Below, piece after piece: positions 22,490-29,123 of a stretch of 29,123 bases of DNA. The position numbers and the translations under genes are program-made. This DNA comes from a virus. Below the pieces are notes generated by a model. It saw only the letters and a program-made list of their open reading frames with translations, was not told the origin of the DNA and searched no databases. The stretch is from positions 1 through 29,123 of IMG/VR virus record IMGVR_UViG_3300025072_000028. One strand, written 5' to 3'. Numbering within the stretch: position 1 is the stretch's first letter; the number at the start of each line of letters is the position of its first letter.

Positions 22490-23491
22490 ATGTCAAATTT
22501 ATACAATTACTACACAAAAAACCACGGGTTATTCAATTCTTGGGATAGCGCAACACGACAAGCGGATGTCACCAGAGCAACAAACGCTGGTGTTGATTTC
22601 GGAGGAGCTTACACAGGAGGCGGGGACCAGAACGTCAAACTTTATGACTACCTCACAAGTGACCAGTCAGCTACCAGCCCAGAGAAAGATGCTTACATAG
22701 GAAACAAAACAAACGAGGAATATCTAAGTGAGATTTCTAGTATGAACCCAGAACTTGGAGACAGTTTAATGGATACATTAGGGTACTCCGGAAGCCCTAA
22801 TGGAGGAACCAGTGGGGGAACCAGTGGGGGAACTAATGGTGGGACTCCGACGTCACCAACAAGAACCGCGGCAGACGAAGCGTATGAAGCATACATCCAA
22901 TCTCTTATACCATCAGACGAGACAACTGCCGCAAACAAAGCTCTAAGAGAACACGATACACAGGCCGCGCTAGATCGTGAGAAAGCCCTAGAGAGTGGGG
23001 AAACTCTTGGTTTCGCTAGAGGTGAAGCGGGATACACTGACCGACAGAACGCTATCCTACGAGGAGGTGCCGCCGCATCAGCACAAGCTTATGCCGCTCT
23101 GGACGCACAGAAACAAACAATGACTAAGGCTCGTTATGAATACGAGAAAGCAAAGATTGATGAAGAAGCTGGAAAGAACCCAGACTTTACTATTAGTGAG
23201 GGGCAGAGTAAGATGCGTTACAATCCAGAGACTGGGAAGTATGAGGAGATCGCAAGTAAAGGTAAAACATACGCGCCGAAAGCAGAGACAGCGTATGAGC
23301 GTGATAAACAAATGAATGATGATGTTTCAAATGTTCTTAGTCAGCTCGTAAAACAGGCTGAACTAACCGGAGGAAGTGTCTCTAAAGATGATTACTCAAA
23401 AGTTCGGAGTTGGGTTCTTACCAACTACGGAGCCGCTGGGTTGGAGATTCTTTCAGATGGTTTAATTTCGGGACGTATAAGAATAAAATAA
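22490..23491 (+). CDS. Internal virion / ejection protein candidate
   Basis: The 333-residue protein has an N-terminal Tyr/Asn-rich part, a flexible linker with GGTSGGTSGGTNGGTP at about residues 103-120, and then a long helical, Ala/Glu/Lys-rich region (RTAADEAYEAYIQSLI, AASAQAYAALDAQKQTMTK). It ends with a small mixed domain. I do not recognise the family. In short-tailed phages, similar Ala-rich helical proteins next to a giant virion protein are ejected with the DNA. The stop shares one base with the next start (TAATG at 23489-23493), which suggests tight co-translation with the giant neighbour. Confidence 0.65.
   Translation: MSNLYNYYTKNHGLFNSWDSATRQADVTRATNAGVDFGGAYTGGGDQNVKLYDYLTSDQSATSPEKDAYIGNKTNEEYLSEISSMNPELGDSLMDTLGYSGSPNGGTSGGTSGGTNGGTPTSPTRTAADEAYEAYIQSLIPSDETTAANKALREHDTQAALDREKALESGETLGFARGEAGYTDRQNAILRGGAAASAQAYAALDAQKQTMTKARYEYEKAKIDEEAGKNPDFTISEGQSKMRYNPETGKYEEIASKGKTYAPKAETAYERDKQMNDDVSNVLSQLVKQAELTGGSVSKDDYSKVRSWVLTNYGAAGLEILSDGLISGRIRIK
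22801..22845 (+). repeat. Short tandem repeat coding for GGTS/GGTN linker
   Basis: About three imperfect copies of a 12-base unit (GGAACCAGTGGG-like) encode GGTSGGTSGGTNGGTP. It is a flexible linker within the 22490-23491 product and could vary in copy number by slippage. Confidence 0.6.
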
Positions 23492-26400
23492 TGCCAGTAC
23501 CTAATTTTTTCAACAGCACAAGCACCCCACAAAAGACGAACAGTAATGTTCCAAACTTCTTCGGTGGTGCTGACACTAAAACTGAGGAAACATCTGGCGG
23601 TGTTCCAAACTTCTTTGAGGGACAAGTAGCCCCTCCTGTAGTTGAGGAATCTAAGATGTCAAAACTAAAAGGCCCGAACTTTAAAGCTATTGGGGACTTC
23701 ATTTCTGGTGCCGCAGAAGAACCTACATACACAGGGAAAGGGTTTGATTGGTTAAAGAATTTACCGAACGAGATTGTTCGTACAATACTCCCCGGAGCCG
23801 CCGCAATTAAAGACAATGAAGAAGAATTTGGTGACATATCTAATTGGGACATAGCCAAAGAAGTACCCGGCGTTGTTCGTGATATGTTTGTTGAGCCGAT
23901 ATTAAGTTACCCAGCCACATTCTACGGAATGGCGGATAAATATATCAATAAACCATTAGGACTATCAGCTCCTCCGGGAATCTCTAATAGAGAAACTGGA
24001 GCTGTGGATGCAAAACTCCCTATCATTGGGAACATTAGTAATGTCCAACAGCGAGCAGAAGAAGATATGGAATCTAAAGGGAAAGTCCCAGAAACTCCAC
24101 TAGAAATCACCGCTTTTGTAGCAAAACATACAGGGTTTGAAATATTAAACGGCCTGTTCGCGGCGAGTATGGCAAGTAAGATTGTTAATCCTAGAGTAAC
24201 AAAACTAACACCCAAAGATACATACACTCCGAAAGATGGTAGGTTTCCTAAACAACCCGGACCAAAATCATTCCAATTATTTGAGAATGTTTACAGAGAC
24301 CCAATCCCAGCATCTGCTTTTGATAAAATAGTAAAGGATAGAAACATCCCAGTTAGGACAAATTACAATCCTAAAAATCCTATCTTTTTTCAAACAACTA
24401 AGATACTCCCAGATGGCACAGCCACTGGACAGTTTTTCCAAGTGCGTCCGTCATTTTGGAACACCTTTTTAAGTAAATTTGGGAGAGATATTACAAAACT
24501 CCCACAGAATCAGATAGTCCCAATAACAGGAACTATGCAAGGATTAGGTCCAGAGGGGAAAGCTCCACCCCCAACTCCTACGATAGCTCCTCCTACTGTA
24601 GTAACTCCACCCAAACCAACAACCACACCTAAACCTCCTGTAATTGAGACTCCACCTAAACCTCCTGTAGTTGAGACTCCACCACCTCCAACAACGTCTC
24701 CTGTTGTGACTCCTACAGTCCCTCCTAGCAAACCCGCAACATTAGGAGAAGTAGCCGCTGGTTTGGCAGAAATTGATATTAAAGGGGTTATTGGTGGAGC
24801 TAAAAAAGCACTTGATGAACTAAGAGCCGCGATAAAGAAAGATGTCACCACTGTTCCAGACGATAAACTAATAGCTCTCTACAACTTTGACACTAAGTTT
24901 GCTGGTGGATACCCAGAAATAGCCTCAACAGACCTATTCAAAGAACTGGTGAATCGTGGATACACACTTAAAGATCCAAAGAATGTGCAAGGAGGATTTA
25001 AACCAAAAAAGACTTCAAAATCAGATACTGTAGACGTTGTCCCAGCACCGAAGCCAGATGCTCCGATTGAACTTCCGGGTGGGAATAAGGTAACTCCTCC
25101 AAAGCAACTTGTAACAAAGACACAAGTAAAAGACCTTATTAATGCACACGGAGGTAAGGTTGAGTTCACTGTTGAGGGGACTGGAGACCATTCATTCTTG
25201 ACCTACAAAGACGCTAAGACAGATATGAGGATTAGACCGAAAGCTCTAGGGTTAGTTACTGACAATCTAAAACCCGGCCAAACTGTTCGTATTACTTCAG
25301 ACAACTTAAAGAAATCTGGTACTGGATTCCGTGGGGTTGATTCCAAAGGAACGACTGTCGCTAAACAAAAGCCAAAGAAACCTAAGAAGAAATCCCTCCC
25401 ATCTAAGGACGGGGGAATTAAGGCACCTAAACATAAGCCGCAAGCTCAAACTAAAGATGACATTATTAAAGCTATTGAACAGTTAAACAAGTTTGGTCAG
25501 TCGCAAGCTATCCTACGAAAAACGGGAGGAGTATCTAAGAAAGCCTACGGACACTTTAAATTTAAAGGTAAAGGTATACCAGCAAACAAGAAAGGTAAGG
25601 TTGAACTTAGGGATGATACTGCGGCAGATCCAAGAAATTATATGGAGACACTTGCTCACGAACTTGCTCACGCGTTAGACTACAACATAAACGGAAAGGC
25701 ATTTAATAAGACACTTGAAATCTTTGGTAAAGACCTAACTAAAAAGCAGTCAGAGACTCTTATGGCAGAATTAAAAGAGGTGACACATCAACTTGTAGGT
25801 AAGGAGGTTGCTATGTCAAAGCCATCATACTATTACTACAAACCAGAACTATTTGCTCGTTTCCTTGAAACCATGTTCGCGAAACCCGGAACTCTTGAAT
25901 CAATAGCACCAACAGCTGTAGATTTATTTGATGCGGCAAAAGTCAAGAACCCTATAATAGCTGAATTTTTAGAGGCTGTGGCTGGGACTATAGATAAAGG
26001 AGAACTAAAACATATATTGGCACGGGATATGCGCCAAACATATATGAAGTACCTCGGTACTCGTAACGGAAACCAAGCTTGGGATCAGTACATCAATTAC
26101 AGAGCTATGAAAGAGAGGGCTAAGTTCCAGATAGGGGAATTGTTAGAGAGTAAATTTAAAAAGAACCTCACAATCGCTGGTATTAAGATGCCAATCAAAC
26201 TAAATAAGATAACAGATTCACCAGAACTTATATTTGACTCTATTGAAAGTATAAGGATTACAAAGAATGATGTCCCAGAGTTTGGAACCCGCGACATGCT
26301 CTACGCAAAAGATAAGGCAGAGATCGCTAAGTTAGAGGAAATGGGATACGAACCATTGAAAGGTCCGGATGGTAAAACTCTCTTAGAGCTAGTTGATGGG

Positions 26401-28434
26401 GAGCAGTATCCACGATACGCAAAACTACGATACACACCAGAACAAGGAAAATCCTTTTATGACGCTCTAAGTATAGAGGGGAAAGCTCTTGTTAGAGACT
26501 TTACTGCGCAGAGAGCTGACGCGAAAGATTACTTTAACCGCGAGATTATTAAGGATGTTCACAAAATAGATTCAAAACTGGAGGGATGGGTACATAGGTA
26601 TTGGGACGATAAAGCTTTTGGGATGGGTGGAGATAAACTAAAGTTAAAGACAGCTAGCTCCCGCCGGTTCCGTAAAGGTCAAGAGGGGTATGTGAAAGAC
26701 CTTGAAAAAGCTATGTCAAAATCTCTTGTAGAACTTGAAACGGAGAAAGCTTACAACCACTTTATGAAAGACTTTTTCCCTAGGGTCACGCGCCCGCTCG
26801 CAAAAGGGGCGGAGCCGGACAAAGGTTGGGTTGAGGTATTTGGTGATGTAAGTAAGGGTGGAGTTGGTCTTGGTTGGGAGGTAAACAAAAAGGTTATCAT
26901 AAAAGACGGAAAATCTATCCCTGTACAGCAACCTAGATACCAAATGCCAAAAGAAGTGTACGAACAATTTAAACTAATGAGGGGTGTCGCAGAGGAAGCG
27001 GCCACAGCCACAAGGATAGTTAGTTCAGTAATGAGATACTGGAGGGTTAATATCCTGTTCCATATGGGTTCTAACGCCACTAACTTTATCTCTGGCGGTA
27101 TTCAGCAATCAGCAAATATGGTTAATCATTTCTATAAGGAACTCTTAACTGGACAGGTGACATTCCCACAGTTTAGGAGTGATGTATTTTCCTTGCTTTC
27201 AACAGTGACTCCGAGAGGGTGGCAAAACGCTCCCGACTGGATTTATGGTGGTGATACCAGCAACCTGTACGGACAGTTCTCTGGTGATGTAAGCCCCGGA
27301 ATAAAGGCTTTAGATGACAATATAGACGCTTACGCAGACAAAGCTCTAAAGGTGTACGGAACAGTGGAACGATACTGGAAGAAAGTTATTGTTAATGCTC
27401 ACAACACAAACGATCTTAGGAGGCTGAACACGATAACGAAAGAGGGATTGAAACTTCCAACCGCAGAGGAGGAGGCTCTTATCGCGGCAATAAACAGAGA
27501 GGCAGACCAGTTCGCTCTTGATTATGACAATATTCCAACGTGGTTAGCAAACTATAAAAAAAGTGCTGGGATTCAGTCAGTAAAACCATTCGCTGTATTC
27601 GTTTACAAAATAAACAAACAGTTTATGAGTCATGTTGAGAATTTTCTTGATGGGACTAAATCATTAGATGACAGATTAGCCGCAATCCTTACTCTCGGAA
27701 CAATGTTGGGAGCTATTGGGTACCGCCTAAATGAAAACAAAAAGGAATCAACAGTACCAGCTGTTGGTGAAAATGCCCCTAGCTCACAATCATCTGCTGG
27801 TCAGTACTATCTAGGTACAAACGAGGATGGGACAGAGAAGTTTACGCGCGTGGGCAAGTATCCATATGTAAACTTAGCAGAGGCTGGACTACAACTAGCA
27901 GATGGAAACAGTGCTGAAGCGTGGAAAGTAATGAGTAACATGATTGGAAGTGTTGGTCCCGGAGGAGATGTAAGCGCCGCGATTCTCGGATACAAATCAG
28001 AATACCAAATGTACATGACCCCAGATGTAATTGCTGGTCAGTCTATGTCTATGTTTGTACCAGCATCAAGGATTCTGGCAGACATAGCGGCGTACAAAGA
28101 CCCCCATAAACGTAAAATAACATCATTCACACAAGGATTCACAAGGCTTTACCCAACATCCAACCCAGAACTTCAAGACAAACTTCATGGCGATAAGCGG
28201 ATAATTAGCCTCCCATTAGAGGGGAACGTGTATCCATCTGGAGACTTCTTTGAGAAACCCGGACGAACAACGACTGATAAGTACTTACTGAACTACAAAA
28301 ACGATATTCTATTCCAAGCATTGTCTGGTATTTATATAAAAAGAATAGATCCAGATGTCGCGGAAGCGTTTAATATCCGTGAGGAGGCGAATGTATTTAA
28401 TAAAGAACAAAAATTTGATCCATTTGGAGACTAA
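23491..28434 (+). CDS. Giant internal virion protein with zinc metalloprotease motif
   Basis: The 1647-residue protein is the largest in the window. Residues 1-45 contain three VPNFF motifs (3-7, 20-24, 38-42), and a Pro-rich linker lies at about 356-415. HELAH at 723-727 (H723, E724, H727) with a downstream PELFARFLE (E786 or E793 as a possible third ligand) marks a gluzincin-like zinc protease. A long helical C-terminal half has SNATNFISGG and hydrophobic stretches (LAAILTLGTMLGAIGYRL). This layout resembles large polyvalent/ejection proteins of short-tailed phages that enter the cell with DNA. I chose 23491 over an earlier in-frame start at 23410, because 23491 touches the upstream stop (TAATG). 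Confidence 0.78.
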   Translation: MPVPNFFNSTSTPQKTNSNVPNFFGGADTKTEETSGGVPNFFEGQVAPPVVEESKMSKLKGPNFKAIGDFISGAAEEPTYTGKGFDWLKNLPNEIVRTILPGAAAIKDNEEEFGDISNWDIAKEVPGVVRDMFVEPILSYPATFYGMADKYINKPLGLSAPPGISNRETGAVDAKLPIIGNISNVQQRAEEDMESKGKVPETPLEITAFVAKHTGFEILNGLFAASMASKIVNPRVTKLTPKDTYTPKDGRFPKQPGPKSFQLFENVYRDPIPASAFDKIVKDRNIPVRTNYNPKNPIFFQTTKILPDGTATGQFFQVRPSFWNTFLSKFGRDITKLPQNQIVPITGTMQGLGPEGKAPPPTPTIAPPTVVTPPKPTTTPKPPVIETPPKPPVVETPPPPTTSPVVTPTVPPSKPATLGEVAAGLAEIDIKGVIGGAKKALDELRAAIKKDVTTVPDDKLIALYNFDTKFAGGYPEIASTDLFKELVNRGYTLKDPKNVQGGFKPKKTSKSDTVDVVPAPKPDAPIELPGGNKVTPPKQLVTKTQVKDLINAHGGKVEFTVEGTGDHSFLTYKDAKTDMRIRPKALGLVTDNLKPGQTVRITSDNLKKSGTGFRGVDSKGTTVAKQKPKKPKKKSLPSKDGGIKAPKHKPQAQTKDDIIKAIEQLNKFGQSQAILRKTGGVSKKAYGHFKFKGKGIPANKKGKVELRDDTAADPRNYMETLAHELAHALDYNINGKAFNKTLEIFGKDLTKKQSETLMAELKEVTHQLVGKEVAMSKPSYYYYKPELFARFLETMFAKPGTLESIAPTAVDLFDAAKVKNPIIAEFLEAVAGTIDKGELKHILARDMRQTYMKYLGTRNGNQAWDQYINYRAMKERAKFQIGELLESKFKKNLTIAGIKMPIKLNKITDSPELIFDSIESIRITKNDVPEFGTRDMLYAKDKAEIAKLEEMGYEPLKGPDGKTLLELVDGEQYPRYAKLRYTPEQGKSFYDALSIEGKALVRDFTAQRADAKDYFNREIIKDVHKIDSKLEGWVHRYWDDKAFGMGGDKLKLKTASSRRFRKGQEGYVKDLEKAMSKSLVELETEKAYNHFMKDFFPRVTRPLAKGAEPDKGWVEVFGDVSKGGVGLGWEVNKKVIIKDGKSIPVQQPRYQMPKEVYEQFKLMRGVAEEAATATRIVSSVMRYWRVNILFHMGSNATNFISGGIQQSANMVNHFYKELLTGQVTFPQFRSDVFSLLSTVTPRGWQNAPDWIYGGDTSNLYGQFSGDVSPGIKALDDNIDAYADKALKVYGTVERYWKKVIVNAHNTNDLRRLNTITKEGLKLPTAEEEALIAAINREADQFALDYDNIPTWLANYKKSAGIQSVKPFAVFVYKINKQFMSHVENFLDGTKSLDDRLAAILTLGTMLGAIGYRLNENKKESTVPAVGENAPSSQSSAGQYYLGTNEDGTEKFTRVGKYPYVNLAEAGLQLADGNSAEAWKVMSNMIGSVGPGGDVSAAILGYKSEYQMYMTPDVIAGQSMSMFVPASRILADIAAYKDPHKRKITSFTQGFTRLYPTSNPELQDKLHGDKRIISLPLEGNVYPSGDFFEKPGRTTTDKYLLNYKNDILFQALSGIYIKRIDPDVAEAFNIREEANVFNKEQKFDPFGD
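24627..24680 (+). repeat. Two contiguous 27-bp repeats in proline-rich linker
   Basis: Units 24627-24653 and 24654-24680 differ by one base (A/G) and encode PKPPVIET and PKPPVVET. They belong to a longer Pro/Thr-rich spacer in the giant virion protein and are a likely site of length variation. Confidence 0.8.
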
Positions 28435-28438
28435 TATT

Positions 28439-29002
28439 ATGAAAAACTTTTTAGCTTTTATCAAAAGAATAGCAAAATTGGAGTCTAAACCTATCAAATA
28501 CAAACGAGAGGAGCCTCCAAAGCCGAAATATAATGTTCCAAGCATTGTTCCCGATAAGCATAAGCAACTATTTATAGACCAAGCGCTCAAAGCTGGTGTT
28601 ACTCCAGAGCAATTTGGGACAATCCTAAAAAGAGAACAGGGAGCGAGTACAACTTTTGAGAACGCCGCTATGGTAGGAGGAGCTGATCCAACTGACCGAG
28701 GACTTATGCAAGTGAACAAGGTAAATGAACCTTTGATACAAAAAAGGTTCATGGAGGAGTATGGAGTTCCATATGACCCAAACAACACGGAGCATAGTAT
28801 TATTGGCGGAAGTATGACACTACAAGAGAACCGGAGGATTTTTGAACAGATGAGATACAATCAAACTTACACAGGTAACATCACTAATAACGATATTGTG
28901 AATAGCTACAATCTAGGGCCACGAGGGATTATAGAACAAAAGCAAGGAGATCAAGAGAGAACAACCAGACTCAATAGATACATAGGAGCTGGACAAGAGT
29001 AA
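28439..29002 (+). CDS. SLT-type lytic transglycosylase
   Basis: The 187-residue protein has the core motifs of the soluble lytic transglycosylase fold: catalytic E66 in FGTILKREQGAS, RGLMQVN at about 87-93, and SYNLGPRG at about 156-163, matching the family's catalytic-Glu, GLMQ(V/I) and AYNxG motifs. It would cleave the glycan chains of peptidoglycan, forming anhydro-muropeptides. It may act in lysis or in local wall opening during DNA entry. The N-terminus is basic and lacks a clear signal peptide. I place the start at 28439 (TAATATTATG), since an earlier in-frame start at 28355 lies inside the giant gene. A strong terminator follows. Confidence 0.82.
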   Translation: MKNFLAFIKRIAKLESKPIKYKREEPPKPKYNVPSIVPDKHKQLFIDQALKAGVTPEQFGTILKREQGASTTFENAAMVGGADPTDRGLMQVNKVNEPLIQKRFMEEYGVPYDPNNTEHSIIGGSMTLQENRRIFEQMRYNQTYTGNITNNDIVNSYNLGPRGIIEQKQGDQERTTRLNRYIGAGQE

Positions 29003-29004
29003 AC

Positions 29005-29031
29005 AAAAAACCGGGCGAAATCCGGTTTTTT
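29005..29031. terminator. Rho-independent bidirectional terminator
   Basis: AAAAAACCGG (29005-29014) and CCGGTTTTTT (29022-29031) are exact reverse complements around the loop GCGAAAT. The run of six T after the GC stem is the classic form, and the A-run makes it work on the other strand too. It begins two bases after the stop of the transglycosylase and most likely ends the late operon. Confidence 0.93.
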
Positions 29032-29071
29032 GCAACATGCGAAAAAATAGGCGGTCGGTACCTATGTAGTC

Positions 29072-29118
29072 CCTAGTGTTCCCACTATTCCCCACTACCT
29101 CCCCATTGTAGCACTAGG
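29072..29118. repeat. Right-end inverted repeat around CCCACTA direct repeats
   Basis: CCTAGTG (29072-29078) is the reverse complement of CACTAGG (29112-29118). Between them, CCCACTA occurs at 29081-29087 and 29091-29097, exactly 10 bp apart, in a pyrimidine-rich strand. The 10-bp spacing is one helical turn, as in paired protein-binding sites. No gene is visible after the terminator up to the window end. Confidence 0.5.
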
Positions 29119-29123
29119 CTCCC

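Noticed and set aside
22693-23037. 114-codon minus-strand frame with PPLVPPLVPP repeats
   Set aside because: It is the reverse reading of the Gly/Thr linker repeat in the + strand gene, not a gene.
23410-23490. Upstream in-frame start for the giant virion protein
   Set aside because: It would overlap the previous gene by 82 bases. The ATG at 23491 touches the stop, and the VPNFF repeat starts right there.
28355-28438. Upstream in-frame start for the transglycosylase
   Set aside because: It lies inside the giant gene, while ATG 28439 has the usual TAATATTATG context.

Overview
The window is the late (packaging, virion and lysis) module of a tailed double-stranded DNA phage, most likely with a short, podovirus-type tail. 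All convincing genes lie on the + strand and are packed end to end from 479 to 29002. The recognisable order is: small terminase, GroES-like co-chaperonin, zinc-ribbon protein, large terminase, portal, acidic scaffold-like protein, major capsid protein, head decoration protein, a run of coiled-coil and fibre/adhesin proteins with LamG domains, an XhlA-like membrane protein, a beta-propeller-like tail protein, another fibre, an adaptor/connector, two internal (ejection) virion candidates of which one is a giant protein with an HELAH metalloprotease motif, and an SLT-type lytic transglycosylase. No tail sheath, tape measure, tail terminator, integrase, repressor or replication gene is visible, so this is probably part of a larger genome.

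Region by region: 1-478 carries no convincing gene. It holds repeated GAGCGT heptad motifs, several inverted repeats, a good sigma70-like promoter (189-218), a consensus -10 box (405-410) and a 12-bp AT-only palindrome just upstream of the first gene. 479-3867 is the packaging block, with several genes overlapping in different reading frames. 3917-8662 is the head block. Its gaps hold hairpins and one tiny acidic ORF. 8780-18833 is the fibre and accessory block. It includes a truncated HNH/AP2-like fragment overlapping a tRNA-like three-helix structure at 9341-9508. 18835-28434 is the tail and ejection block. 28439-29002 is the endolysin-like gene, followed by a near-textbook bidirectional terminator (29005-29031) and about 90 bases of repeats with no gene.

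Host: not determined. TAA, TAG and TGA are all used as stops, so the genetic code looks standard. Nearly all virion genes lack a Shine-Dalgarno sequence. They start instead in A/T-only contexts such as TAATATG, TAATTATTATG or AATAACATG. This fits a host with SD-independent initiation (Bacteroidota-like, or possibly Patescibacteria), but that is inference. LamG-rich and beta-solenoid fibres suggest attachment to glycans on the host surface.

How the parts work together: the two terminase subunits load DNA through the portal into a scaffolded capsid of the HK97 type. The GroES-like protein may help fold the capsid protein. The decoration protein stabilises the shell, and the adaptor and propeller proteins close the short tail. 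The fibres bind the surface. The giant protease-bearing protein and its 333-residue neighbour are probably ejected with the DNA. The XhlA-like protein and the transglycosylase would open the envelope and wall.
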